From JBHIDJ01 sp046760105 (GTDB lineage Bacteria; Pseudomonadota; Gammaproteobacteria; Acidiferrobacterales; SPGG2): a stretch of 64,000 bases of DNA. The stretch lies in assembly GCA_046760105.1 (NCBI GenBank), contig JBHIDJ010000008.1:3718-67717 (forward strand), read 5' to 3'. This document shows positions 44,800 through 53,858 of the stretch, piece after piece. The translations under genes and the position numbers were made by a program. The notes under the pieces are model-generated. The model did not search any database. It was not told where the DNA came from and saw only the letters and a program-made list of their open reading frames with translations. Position 1 is the first letter of the stretch; each line of letters starts with the position of its first letter.

Positions 44800-45615
44800 A
44801 TGCCCGAACTACCCGAGATTGAAACCACGCGTCGCGGTATCGCCCCACATGTAATCGGGCAGCCCGTTGATGCGGTCGTGGTAAGGCAGCGGCAATTGCG
44901 TTGGCCGGTACCCAAGGCACTGATGCGAGAGCTACCTGGCCAGACAATCGAGTCCGTCGATCGTCGCGGCAAATACCTGTTGCTCAACACAGCCATCGGT
45001 AGCGTCATCTTGCACCTCGGTATGTCCGGCAGTCTGCGCATCGTGCCGCAAGCAAAAACACCGGAGAAATATGATCATGTGGATCTGGTATTCGCCAACG
45101 GTGATTGTCTACGGCTGCGGGACCCACGCCGCTTCGGGGCGGTATTGTGGACCAAGGGCGATGTCACACGACACCGGCTACTCGCGAACATCGGTCCCGA
45201 CCCACTCGCACACAGCTTTGGCGGCGACTATCTGTATCGTAAATCGCGCGGGCGCACCCGTGCGATACGGGACTTGTTGATCGACAGTCGCATCGTGGCG
45301 GGCGTTGGAAACATTTACGCGAATGAGGCACTGTACGGCGCCGGCATCCACCCACGGCGTGCCGCCGGGCGTATCAGCCGTCGGCGCTATCAACGGCTCA
45401 CACAAGCGATCCGTACGACCCTGAAACGTGCGATCGCCGCCGGCGGCACCACACTGCGCGACTTTCGTGGCGCCAGCGGCAATCCCGGCTACTTCCAGCT
45501 CACCATGCAGGTCTACGGTCGGGAGGGGGAGCCCTGTCGACGGTGCCGACGCCCGATTCGGGCCGCCCCGTTGGGGGGACGGCGGGTGTTCTATTGTTCC
45601 CGGTGTCAGTTGTAA
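44800..45615 (+). CDS. mutM: Formamidopyrimidine-DNA glycosylase (Fpg)
   Basis: MutM removes oxidised purines such as 8-oxoguanine. The 271-residue protein starts MPELPEIETTRRGI, so Pro2 (catalytic amine) and Glu3 are in place, has the conserved RRFGAV segment and the C-terminal zinc finger CRRC and FYCSRCQ. It starts a few bases beyond a heptamer repeat, which therefore carries or replaces its leader. Confidence 0.97.
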   Translation: MPELPEIETTRRGIAPHVIGQPVDAVVVRQRQLRWPVPKALMRELPGQTIESVDRRGKYLLLNTAIGSVILHLGMSGSLRIVPQAKTPEKYDHVDLVFANGDCLRLRDPRRFGAVLWTKGDVTRHRLLANIGPDPLAHSFGGDYLYRKSRGRTRAIRDLLIDSRIVAGVGNIYANEALYGAGIHPRRAAGRISRRRYQRLTQAIRTTLKRAIAAGGTTLRDFRGASGNPGYFQLTMQVYGREGEPCRRCRRPIRAAPLGGRRVFYCSRCQL

Positions 45616-45839
45616 GCGATACTTCAACTCACCTCTAATTTTTGCGATACAAGTAATTGATTATATTGCGATTTCTCTTATGCTAATATTTTAGAGAACG
45701 CTATCAGTAAAGACCGGCGGTCGGAGGCGCGGCACCGATTGTCCACGCATCCCTCAACTTTCGCCCGGTCTTGGTCTAAATGAACATATTAGCGCCCTGA
45801 ACTTACTACAATTCAGCAGTCCAACAGCGTAGAGCGACG

Positions 45840-47813
45840 ATGAAGAACCAAGGCATCGAAAAACACTTTGAGGCCTATAGCCTTTGGCGCAACGGACTCG
45901 CCGACAACATCAGCCAATTCCACGACTGGCTGCACACGCAGCAGCTCAGTGACACGCAGATCGATCAAAGGCTCGACCACATCCTCACCACGCTTCGTGA
46001 CGACAAGCTGTACATCGCGTTCGTTGCCGAGTTCGCGCGCGGCAAGTCGGAACTGATCAACGCAATATTCTTTTCCAAATTCGGTCAACGCATTCTGCCG
46101 TCAAGCGCCGGGCGGACGACTATGTGTCCGACCGAGCTGATGTACGATGCGGATGGCCAACCGAGCCTAAGGCTCCTGCCGATTGAGACGCGCAAGAGCG
46201 GCACTACTATTAGCGAGTACAAAGGGTTCAACGACGAGTGGCAAACCGTATCACTCAACCTCAAGTCGCCGAAAAAGATGGCCGAGGTGCTGCAGCACAT
46301 CGCCGAGCTCAAATTGGTAGACCGCGAAGAGGCGCAGACACTTGGCTTACACATCGCGGAGGATGAATCGCAGCTCGGCATGCGCCTTACCGAAGAAGGG
46401 CAGGTCGAGATTCCGAGGTGGCGCTATGCCATGATCAACTTCCCACATCCGCTGCTCGAGCAGGGCTTGGTGATCTTGGACACGCCCGGCCTAAACGCGC
46501 TCGGCGCTGAGCCGGAACTCACGTTGAATCTGCTGCCAAGCGCCCATGCGGTGTTGTTTGTGCTCGCCGCCGACGCAGGTGTCACCAAATCCGACATTGA
46601 GGTCTGGCGCGACCATATCGGTACACATAAGGACAGCGCCAACAAAGGCCGCCTTGTAGTGTTAAACAAGATCGACGGGCTCTGGGATGAGCTGCGGGAC
46701 TGGGACGAAGTACAGCGCGAGATCGATCGCCAGATTCGCGAAACCGCCAAGCACCTGATGATTCCGCAGCACAACATACATCCGGTATCGGCGCAAAAAG
46801 CACTTTACGGCAAGATCAAAGGCGAGCACAAGACGCTGGAGCGCAGTCGCATTATGGCGCTGGAAGAAGCGCTCGGCAAAGAGCTGGTACCGGCCAAGCG
46901 CGAGATCGTTCGCGAAAACATCAAGGATGACCTCGAGGATATTATCAAGGCGATGCGTGCGCTGACCGCGCAACGGCTGAAGGGCGTGCACGAGCATATG
47001 GAGGAGCTCTCCAGCCTGAACGGCAAAAACATGGATGTGATCGAACACATGATGAAGAAGGTGAAAGTCGACAAGGAGGTGTTCGAGAAAAGCCTGCAGC
47101 GTTTCCAGGCGACGCGCAGTATTTTCTCTAAACAGACCAACGAGCTCTATTCACACCTCAACATGAAGAGTCTCAACACCGTCATCGCCGAGACCAAGAA
47201 GGACATGGACATCAGCATGACCACGGGCGGCTTAAAGACGTGCATGCAGAAGTTCTTCAAGTACGCGCGTAAGACCATGGAGCAGGTGGCGAAGCACACC
47301 CAGGAAATCAAGGAACTGATGGACGGGGTCTACAAGAAGTTCCAGGAGGAGCATGGTTTATCGAAGGTCAAACCGGGGAGTTTCTCGGTCATGCGCTACC
47401 TTCGCGAGATCAAGCGCCTGCAGGCGAAACATGAGCAGTTTACCAAGAGCATCTCGCTGGTGTTCACCGAGCAAAAGGGAGTTAGCAAGAAGTTCTATGA
47501 ATCGTCTGTGGCAAAAGTACGCGCGATCTACAAGATGGCCAACCGCGACGCGGATAGCTGGCTGCGCAACATCATGAATCCAATGGAAGCGCAAGTGCGT
47601 GAACGACAAATCCAGTTGCGCCGGCGTCTTGAAAGCATCAAGCATATCCACCAAGCAAGCGACACGCTCGAAGACCGCATGCACGAGCTCGAACACATCA
47701 CCGACGGTATTCAGGAACAGGCGCGCGCGCTCGAGAAGCAGGTCAAGATCATTCTCTACGCCCTGAACACCGACGAGACCGCGGTGGACGTGCCGGCGAA
47801 AAAATCCGCCTGA
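45840..47813 (+). CDS. Dynamin-like GTPase
   Basis: A 657-residue protein with a GTPase domain: G1 FVAEFARGKSELINAIFF (residues about 61-78), G2 around SSAGRTTMCPTEL, G3 LDTPGLNALG, and G4 LNKIDG. The remainder is helical with long coiled coils (for example HEHMEELSSLNGKN and HIHQASDTLEDRMHELEHI). The first P-loop residue is Ala where most dynamins have Gly (GxxxxGKS), which I recall as usual in this proteobacterial subfamily. Likely role: membrane remodelling, unknown in detail. No partner gene is evident. An AT-rich 225-base gap precedes it, with TTGATT and TATGCT (spacer 16) as a weak promoter near 45657. Confidence 0.88.
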   Translation: MKNQGIEKHFEAYSLWRNGLADNISQFHDWLHTQQLSDTQIDQRLDHILTTLRDDKLYIAFVAEFARGKSELINAIFFSKFGQRILPSSAGRTTMCPTELMYDADGQPSLRLLPIETRKSGTTISEYKGFNDEWQTVSLNLKSPKKMAEVLQHIAELKLVDREEAQTLGLHIAEDESQLGMRLTEEGQVEIPRWRYAMINFPHPLLEQGLVILDTPGLNALGAEPELTLNLLPSAHAVLFVLAADAGVTKSDIEVWRDHIGTHKDSANKGRLVVLNKIDGLWDELRDWDEVQREIDRQIRETAKHLMIPQHNIHPVSAQKALYGKIKGEHKTLERSRIMALEEALGKELVPAKREIVRENIKDDLEDIIKAMRALTAQRLKGVHEHMEELSSLNGKNMDVIEHMMKKVKVDKEVFEKSLQRFQATRSIFSKQTNELYSHLNMKSLNTVIAETKKDMDISMTTGGLKTCMQKFFKYARKTMEQVAKHTQEIKELMDGVYKKFQEEHGLSKVKPGSFSVMRYLREIKRLQAKHEQFTKSISLVFTEQKGVSKKFYESSVAKVRAIYKMANRDADSWLRNIMNPMEAQVRERQIQLRRRLESIKHIHQASDTLEDRMHELEHITDGIQEQARALEKQVKIILYALNTDETAVDVPAKKSA

Positions 47814-47843
47814 TAGCACCCCTCAAAACGCTAGCATCGATCC

Positions 47844-49520
47844 CTATTGCCCGACCCATGCCTCGCCTTCGCCGCGCGGGTCGGCTGCGGCCTCGAGCCT
47901 ATTGCTCCGCTTGTACCAGGCGACCACCTGCATATTGCCGTAGGGTCGCGCTCGACGTCGCAGTTCGTGGCCGCGTGCGTGCAGGGCGTCAATCTCCGCC
48001 TGACTAAACGCGCCCGGTTCATACACAACGACGTCGGGCAAATACTGGTGATGAAACCGCGGCAACGCCACCCAATCCGTGGGATCACCACGGCCGTGGG
48101 CAAATTCGAGCGTCGCTAACAACACCATGGAAATAATGCGACTGCCGCCGGGCGTGCCCAGGATGACGACCGCCTTATCGTTTTCTAGAAAAGTTGGAGT
48201 CATGCTGGATAGTGGTCTTTTTCCCGGCGCGATGGCGTTCGCCTCGGTACCCACAAGACCATAGGCATTGGGTACACCCGGTTTTACAACGAAATCGTCC
48301 ATCTCGTTGTTGAGCAACACCCCGGTCCCCGGCGCCATGAAACCAGAGCCGAACGCATAATTGATGGTCAATGTGGCCGCCGCCCGGTTACCGTCCCGAT
48401 CGATCACGGAAAAATGGGAGGTCTGACTGCCGTGCTCGCGTGGCGCACCACCGGGCAGCGGTTCACTGGGTGTCGCCCGCTCCGGATCGATGGTGGCGCG
48501 CAGTTGATCAGCGTAGTCGGGCGCGAGCAGCCGTGCGACATCGACCGCCACGAAATCGGGGTCGCCAAGATAGCGGGCGCGATCGCGGTACGCTCGGCGC
48601 ATAGCCTCGATGACCACGTGCGCCTGCGCTGCCCCCGATGTTCGCGCAAGAGCCGTGCGCTGTAGGACATTTAGCATCTGCAGCAGGACTATACCGCCCG
48701 AGGAGGGCAGTGAGGCCGAGGTGATGTGCAGGTCACCGTAGCGCCCGCGTACCGGCGTGCGCTCGGTAACTTGGTAAGCAGCAAGATCATCCAAAGTCCA
48801 AATCCCGCCCGCGTCGCGCACCCCGCTCACCAACTGCTGTGCCACGCTACCGGCATAGAAGCCGCGGCGCCTTTGCTGAGCAATGCGCGCGAGCACGGCC
48901 GCCAGCGCGGGTTGGCGCACGAGATCGCCCTCCTGCGGCACCTCTCCGTCTTCGAGGAACACCTGTGCCGCCGCCGGCGAGGCCTGCAGCGCCGACCGCC
49001 GCAAACGTGCCAACCGGCGATAGCGCGGTGTCACCGGAAACCCCATGCGCGCCAAACGGGTGGCGGGCGCGAGACTCTTGGCGAGCGCTAGGCGTCCGTA
49101 GCGCTCGGCGATGTGCGCGAGTGCCGCTGGGGTCCCGGGAATCGCGGCGGCAAGCGGCCCGTCAAGCGAGAGCCGTGGAATTGGTTCGCCGTTACGGTTG
49201 AGGTACATGTCGCGGCTGGCGCCTAAGGGCGCACGCTCGCGCGCATCGATCATGATCTCAAAGCCGTCATCAGCACGGTGTAGCAACCAAAAGCCACCAC
49301 CCCCAAGACCGGAACCGGCCGGCTCCACCACGCCAAGTGCGGCGGCGACCGCCACCGCGGCATCAAAGGCGTTACCTCCCTGACGCAGGACTTCGCGACC
49401 AGCTTGGGTCGCAAGGGGGTGTGCAGTGGCGATCGCGGCTGCACCGGGTTTGAGCTCCGCCCCCAGTCCGACCAACGGCCATAGCACAAACAGTAGCGCA
49501 ACATGAAAAAGGCGGGTCAT
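47844..49520 (-). CDS. ggt: Gamma-glutamyltransferase
   Basis: Ggt is an exported N-terminal-nucleophile hydrolase that cleaves gamma-glutamyl bonds of glutathione. The 558-residue protein has a signal peptide (MTRLFHVALLFVLWPLVGLG), the large-subunit start PGAAAIATAHPLATQAGREVL, and the autoprocessing Thr in GSQTSHFSVIDRDGN, where the usual Thr-Thr is Gln-Thr. The later GSGFMAPGTGVLLNNEMDDF and PGKRPLSSMTPT are family blocks. It follows the ferredoxin gene across a heptamer repeat. Confidence 0.94.
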   Translation of the reverse strand: MTRLFHVALLFVLWPLVGLGAELKPGAAAIATAHPLATQAGREVLRQGGNAFDAAVAVAAALGVVEPAGSGLGGGGFWLLHRADDGFEIMIDARERAPLGASRDMYLNRNGEPIPRLSLDGPLAAAIPGTPAALAHIAERYGRLALAKSLAPATRLARMGFPVTPRYRRLARLRRSALQASPAAAQVFLEDGEVPQEGDLVRQPALAAVLARIAQQRRRGFYAGSVAQQLVSGVRDAGGIWTLDDLAAYQVTERTPVRGRYGDLHITSASLPSSGGIVLLQMLNVLQRTALARTSGAAQAHVVIEAMRRAYRDRARYLGDPDFVAVDVARLLAPDYADQLRATIDPERATPSEPLPGGAPREHGSQTSHFSVIDRDGNRAAATLTINYAFGSGFMAPGTGVLLNNEMDDFVVKPGVPNAYGLVGTEANAIAPGKRPLSSMTPTFLENDKAVVILGTPGGSRIISMVLLATLEFAHGRGDPTDWVALPRFHHQYLPDVVVYEPGAFSQAEIDALHARGHELRRRARPYGNMQVVAWYKRSNRLEAAADPRGEGEAWVGQ

Positions 49521-49525
49521 ATGCG

Positions 49526-49634
49526 CACAGCTTCAAGCTTCAAGTAGCAAGAAAAAACAAGAAAAGAAACTCGAACTCGGTCTCCTTGCTACTCGGGACT
49601 TCGCGCTTGCTACTTGCCACGTGCTAGCTGCTAT
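49526..49634. repeat. CAAGNNN heptamer inverted-repeat element, copy 4
   Basis: Left arm near 49530-49566: CAAGCTT, CAAGTAG, CAAGAAAAAA, CAAGAAA. Right arm near 49587-49634: CTCCTTG, CTACTCG, GCGCTTG, CTACTTG, CCACGTG, CTAGCTG. It fills the gap between the ferredoxin gene and ggt, both leftward, and the ferredoxin stop codon (49624-49626) lies in it. Confidence 0.75.
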
Positions 49635-49881
49635 CTTGTTTGGTCAAAATCAGATACTTCTGATAGAGCCCTTCCTGATTTTCAATGTTGTTGGGGTCTT
49701 TGATGATGCATTCGACCGGGCACACCTCAACGCATTGCTGGGTGTCATAGTGGCCAACACACTCCGTACACAGCTTGGGGTTGATTTCGTAGATCTCCGC
49801 ACCGGGATAGATGGCGTCGTTCGGGCACTGTGGCTCACACACGTCGCAATTTATACATTCATCCGTGATCAGCAATGACAT
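49624..49881 (-). CDS. YfhL-type 4Fe-4S ferredoxin
   Basis: An 85-residue ferredoxin with Cys9, 12, 15 and 19 and then Cys38, 41, 50 and 54, the uneven second set (CTECVGHYDTQQCVEVC) characteristic of YfhL/FdxA-like ferredoxins with two 4Fe-4S clusters. In gammaproteobacteria it commonly stands beside coaD, as here. The C-terminus LTKQDSS is terminated within a heptamer repeat. Confidence 0.95.
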   Translation of the reverse strand: MSLLITDECINCDVCEPQCPNDAIYPGAEIYEINPKLCTECVGHYDTQQCVEVCPVECIIKDPNNIENQEGLYQKYLILTKQDSS

Positions 49882-49906
49882 AGCGAGACGTGACTGCTGG
49901 CGAATA

Positions 49907-50392
49907 TCAGTTTCGCCGAATTCTTTTTGCCAACGCGCTCACGACATCGGGGTGAACAAACTCCGAAACATTACCTCCCAATCGCGCGATTTCTTTCACC
50001 AAAGACGCGGAAATAAAGGTGTCGGTCTCAGACGCTGGCAAGAAAGCGGTCTCGATCTCGGGGTCCAGACGTTTGTTCATACCCGCCATCTGGAATTCGT
50101 ACTCGAAATCCGACACCGCGCGTAAACCGCGTAGGATAACGCGTGCCTTATGGCGACGCACGCAGTCGATCAGTAGATCATCAAAGCCCTCAACGCTTAC
50201 CCCACCAAGACCCTCAAGCACAAGGCGCGCGAGACCGATACGCTCCTCCAATGAAAACATGGGGCTTTTCTCGGGATTAGCCGCAATCGCAACTACGACG
50301 TGTTGAAATAACCGGGTAGCACGCCGGATCAGATCCGTATGGCCATTGGTAATGGGATCAAACGTACCGGGATAGATCGCCGTAATGCCCAT
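49907..50392 (-). CDS. coaD: Phosphopantetheine adenylyltransferase
   Basis: CoaD joins ATP and 4'-phosphopantetheine in coenzyme A synthesis. The 161-residue protein begins MGITAIYPGTFDPITNGHTDLI, containing the nucleotidyl-transferase T/HxGH motif, and ends with the LVKEIARLGGNVSEFV helix typical of CoaD. It lies between rsmD and the ferredoxin gene. Confidence 0.97.
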   Translation of the reverse strand: MGITAIYPGTFDPITNGHTDLIRRATRLFQHVVVAIAANPEKSPMFSLEERIGLARLVLEGLGGVSVEGFDDLLIDCVRRHKARVILRGLRAVSDFEYEFQMAGMNKRLDPEIETAFLPASETDTFISASLVKEIARLGGNVSEFVHPDVVSALAKRIRRN

Positions 50393-50465
50393 GGGTCCCC
50401 GGTTTACCGGATAATGCGCCCTGATTCAATGCTTAGTGATCACAAAGGGCACCGGCACGTCTGCG

Positions 50466-51092
50466 TCAGCCCTGCTTTCTCGCCAGATGGTACCCGACCT
50501 GGCCGGCAGTGCGGCTGCGGACAAGTTTCCACGAATCGGGAATAGGCAGTACGGTCATGTCCCGCGGGGCTTCAAGATAGACCAGGCCCCCGGGCTTAAT
50601 CCAGCGTTGATCGTCTAGCAGTCGGCTGCTTTTCTCAATCAAATCGCTGCCAAACGGTGGATCCAGGAAAACGATATCGAACACCTGGGCGGGGCCGGCG
50701 AGGTAATCGAGTGCATCAGCCTCGATGACATCGGCGTTGGTGGCGGCGAGTTCCGCTACGTTGTGACGCAGGACGGCAGCCACCTGGGGCGCCGCCTCTA
50801 CCATCACGACATGGGCCGCATCGCGCGAGAGCGCCTCCAGACACAGCGCCCCCGTCCCGGCAAACAGGTCGAGACAGCGGGCACCGGGTAACCACGGCCG
50901 CAACCAGTTGAACAGTGTCTCTCGTACCCGGTCGGGGGTCGGGCGTAGGCCCTCAATGTCGGGGACGATCAGCCGGCGGCGGCGCCAGCTGCCGCCAATG
51001 ATCCGTAGAACACCAGGATAACCGCTGGCCGGGTGGTGTTTTTTGCCGGAGCCTCGGCCGGCGGCGCGGCGATTGTGAGGGGCCATGGCCAC
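50466..51092 (-). CDS. rsmD: 16S rRNA (guanine(966)-N(2))-methyltransferase RsmD
   Basis: RsmD methylates N2 of G966 in 16S rRNA. The 208-residue protein has VLRIIGGSWRRRRL at its N-terminus, motif I CLDLFAGTGALCLEALSR and the catalytic IVFLDPPFGSDL. A basic N-terminal extension rich in Arg/Gly may bind RNA. It precedes coaD, the standard order. Confidence 0.96.
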   Translation of the reverse strand: MAMAPHNRRAAGRGSGKKHHPASGYPGVLRIIGGSWRRRRLIVPDIEGLRPTPDRVRETLFNWLRPWLPGARCLDLFAGTGALCLEALSRDAAHVVMVEAAPQVAAVLRHNVAELAATNADVIEADALDYLAGPAQVFDIVFLDPPFGSDLIEKSSRLLDDQRWIKPGGLVYLEAPRDMTVLPIPDSWKLVRSRTAGQVGYHLARKQG

Positions 51093-51121
51093 AGTGTGGA
51101 GCCGCGGGTGTGGGTCGGCTC

Positions 51122-52429
51122 TCAGCTCTGGCCACCGAGAATCACGGTGGCCAGCTTCTGCGGATTCACCCGCCGCCTAAACGCATCGCGGATCTGCTCC
51201 ACGGTAACGGCCTCTATCTTGGGAATGAAGTCGTCGAGGTAAGTCAACGGAAGTTGATAGAAGCCGATGATCGCAAGGTAGTTGACAATTTTGCCATTGC
51301 TGTCCACGCGCAGCGGAAATCCTCCGGTGAGATGCTTTTTCGCCGCCTGAAGCTCTTCCCCCGTTGGTCCGCTTTCAATAAAGCGCATCAGCGTCTGTTG
51401 TACCAATTCGAGCGCCTTATCGCGTTGCGAGTTTTCCGTCTGTAGCCCAACGGTAAAGGGCCCTTTACGGCGCATCGGAAAAAAATAGCTGTAGGTGCTG
51501 TAAGCGAGGCCACGCTTTTCCCGTACCTCCTCGAACAAGCGCGATATCATGCCCCCGCCCCCAAGGATGTAATTGCCGACGTAAAGCGCGAAATAATCAG
51601 GATCGTCACGCCGCATGGCGGGCTGACCGACGCGGATATGTGTCTGCGTCGACGGGAATTCGATCCCATGCCGCCGCGGCTTATCAAGATCGGCAACGGG
51701 GGGGATCGGCGCCGGTTTCTGTCCGCGTGGCAACGTCCCGATCAATTGTCGCGCAACGGCCTTCGCCTGGCTCACGCTCAGGTCACCGACAATGGCCAAT
51801 ACCGCGTTGGCGCCCACGTAATAGCGCTTGCGGTAACTCTCCAAATCCTCGCGCGTGATCGCATTCAATCCGGATTTGTCGCCGCGCGGGTGGTGGGCGT
51901 ACGGGTGATCGCCATAGAGAGTACGATAAAACGCCTTGCTAACGGTAGCAGACGCCGATTGCGCATCCCGTTGCAACGCCACCAACACGCGTTCCCGTTC
52001 CCGGGTCAGGCTCTCATTGGGGAATGTGGGCGCAGCTAACAACTGCCCGAACACGTCTAACGCGGGTTTCAATATCTTGCGGCTTGAGAGGCTACGCAGA
52101 CCGAGGGTTGCCATATCGCGTCCGCAACCCGAATCCAGCTCCGCGCCGATCCGATCGAGGCGACTCGCTATTTCGTCGGCATCCCATTTGCCCGCGCCCT
52201 CGTCGAGCATCGTATTGGCGAAACAAGCCAAACCATATTTGCCTGCCGGGTCACGTGCACTGCCGGCGTCAAACACGACTTCAACTTGCACCATCGGTAA
52301 TGCTGTGCTGCGCACAAAATACACGCGCGCGCCGTTAGGCAACGACCAGTGCGTAATACTGGGTGATGCCACCGCCGTAACCGAAGCAAGCAGCAGGCTA
52401 ATGGCTAGCAAAAAGCGACTAGTTGCCAT
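51122..52429 (-). CDS. M16 family metallopeptidase-like protein lacking the zinc motif
   Basis: A 435-residue exported protein with a signal peptide and the M16 two-domain fold (THWSLPNGARVYFVRSTALPMVQ, later GGGGMISRLFEEVREKRGLAYS). The HXXEH zinc motif is missing: the position reads YGLACFANTMLDEGA. It therefore resembles the inactive partner subunit of M16B heterodimers such as the PqqL or processing-peptidase type. It overlaps the active partner's end by 11 bases. I used the ATG at 52429; a GTG at 52438 is also possible. Confidence 0.9.
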   Translation of the reverse strand: MATSRFLLAISLLLASVTAVASPSITHWSLPNGARVYFVRSTALPMVQVEVVFDAGSARDPAGKYGLACFANTMLDEGAGKWDADEIASRLDRIGAELDSGCGRDMATLGLRSLSSRKILKPALDVFGQLLAAPTFPNESLTRERERVLVALQRDAQSASATVSKAFYRTLYGDHPYAHHPRGDKSGLNAITREDLESYRKRYYVGANAVLAIVGDLSVSQAKAVARQLIGTLPRGQKPAPIPPVADLDKPRRHGIEFPSTQTHIRVGQPAMRRDDPDYFALYVGNYILGGGGMISRLFEEVREKRGLAYSTYSYFFPMRRKGPFTVGLQTENSQRDKALELVQQTLMRFIESGPTGEELQAAKKHLTGGFPLRVDSNGKIVNYLAIIGFYQLPLTYLDDFIPKIEAVTVEQIRDAFRRRVNPQKLATVILGGQS

Positions 52430-53783
52430 GGCGGCCACCTACACCTGCGCGCGGGCGTTTTTTGCCCGGCTCTATCGGAAGCGGGTCAAGTACCGCAACC
52501 GTCAAATTAGCATCTACCAAGTAACGTCGGGCCACCCCTTGCACCTGTTCCGCCGTCACCGCACGAATGCGGTCGACGTATTCCTGCATCCGGTCCCACT
52601 CAGCGCCCGTTGTCTCCAGTATGCCTATCCGCATCGCCTGATAGAACACCGAATCCAGGCTGTAAATGTCCCCGGCGACGACCTGGGCCTTCACCCGATC
52701 TAGCTCGTCCTGGCTGACAAGTTCCTTTTTCAGGCGTTCGATCTGATCGCGGATGGCTCGTTCTAACTCCGCTATGGTATGGCCATTCCCCGGTATGCCA
52801 TCGAACACCAGTAGTGTCGCCGAACGCGAGGCAGGGCTGTACCCGGTATCGAGTTTAGTCGCGATACGCCGATTGCGTATGAGCTCGCTCGGAAAGCGTG
52901 CGCTGCGCCCGCCGTCGAGTATCCCCACGAGAACGGCGAGCGCATACGGCTCCCACGGCACGTCATACTCACCATACGCCGGCACATGATAACCGAGGGT
53001 GACGTATGGTACCTTTGCCGGCGCCTCCACGCGCACACGTCGCGCTGCCGTCTGCACCGGTTCAACAGGTGGATCATTTCGCGTTATCGGTATCGGTTCA
53101 ATAGGTCCAAAATATTGCTGCGCCAACGCAAGCACTTCGCGTCGCTTGACATCCCCAACGATCACCAGAGTGGCGTTGTTAGGGGTGTACCAGCGCTCGT
53201 ACCAGGCACGCGCGTCATCCACCGTCATCTTCTTTAGGTCATCCCACGTGCCGATAATGGGCTGCTTGTAGGGATGCACCTTATAGGCGGTGGCCATGAA
53301 CGTCTCGTGCAAGCGTCCCTCCGGCCGGTCATCCGTACGCAGCCTGCGCTCTTCCATCACGACCTTCACTTCTTTGCGAAACTCCTCCTCATCCAGCAGG
53401 AGGTTTTTCATCCTGTCGGCCTCGAGCTTAAAGGCGATCGCAAGCCGCGATTTCTCCAGTCGCTGGAAGTAGGCTGTGTAGTCGGCACCGGTGAAAGCAT
53501 TGTCGCGACCGCCGTTCTCGGCAATGATGCGCGAAAACGCGCCCGGTCCGTAACGTTTAGTCCCTTTGAACATCATGTGCTCGAGCACATGGGACACGCC
53601 GGTTAGCCCATCAGGTTCGTAACTACCCCCTACCTTGTACCAGATCTGCGAGACCACGACGGGCGAGCGATGATCTTCCTTGACGATCACCTTAAGGCCA
53701 TTTGGCAGGGTAGTTTCGTGGACGTCCTTGCATCCTAATAGCAACAGACTGGCAAGCGCTGCTGCGATCAATCCTCTAGGCAC
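52419..53783 (-). CDS. M16 family zinc metallopeptidase lipoprotein
   Basis: The active partner of the M16 pair. The GTG start at 53783 has AGGAGA before it and gives a lipobox LLLLGC with Cys18. The zinc motif HVLEH (HXXEH) lies in GVSHVLEHMMFKGTKRYG, with the further Glu in KVVMEERRLRTD. The family also has the R/Y pair in GFTGADYTAYFQR. The enzyme is probably anchored in the envelope, degrading or processing peptides together with the following protein. Confidence 0.92.
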   Translation of the reverse strand: MPRGLIAAALASLLLLGCKDVHETTLPNGLKVIVKEDHRSPVVVSQIWYKVGGSYEPDGLTGVSHVLEHMMFKGTKRYGPGAFSRIIAENGGRDNAFTGADYTAYFQRLEKSRLAIAFKLEADRMKNLLLDEEEFRKEVKVVMEERRLRTDDRPEGRLHETFMATAYKVHPYKQPIIGTWDDLKKMTVDDARAWYERWYTPNNATLVIVGDVKRREVLALAQQYFGPIEPIPITRNDPPVEPVQTAARRVRVEAPAKVPYVTLGYHVPAYGEYDVPWEPYALAVLVGILDGGRSARFPSELIRNRRIATKLDTGYSPASRSATLLVFDGIPGNGHTIAELERAIRDQIERLKKELVSQDELDRVKAQVVAGDIYSLDSVFYQAMRIGILETTGAEWDRMQEYVDRIRAVTAEQVQGVARRYLVDANLTVAVLDPLPIEPGKKRPRAGVGGRHGN

Positions 53784-53858
53784 CTGTTCTCCTTTAATCT
53801 TCCACAACCTGAATGTTAGGATAACTTAACTGGAAAGCGATGTTGATGTTGTAACAAA

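Noticed and set aside
45840..47813. The dynamin-like GTPase as part of a phage defence system.
   Set aside because: Neighbours are mutM and ggt; no nuclease, NTPase or mobile-element genes accompany it.
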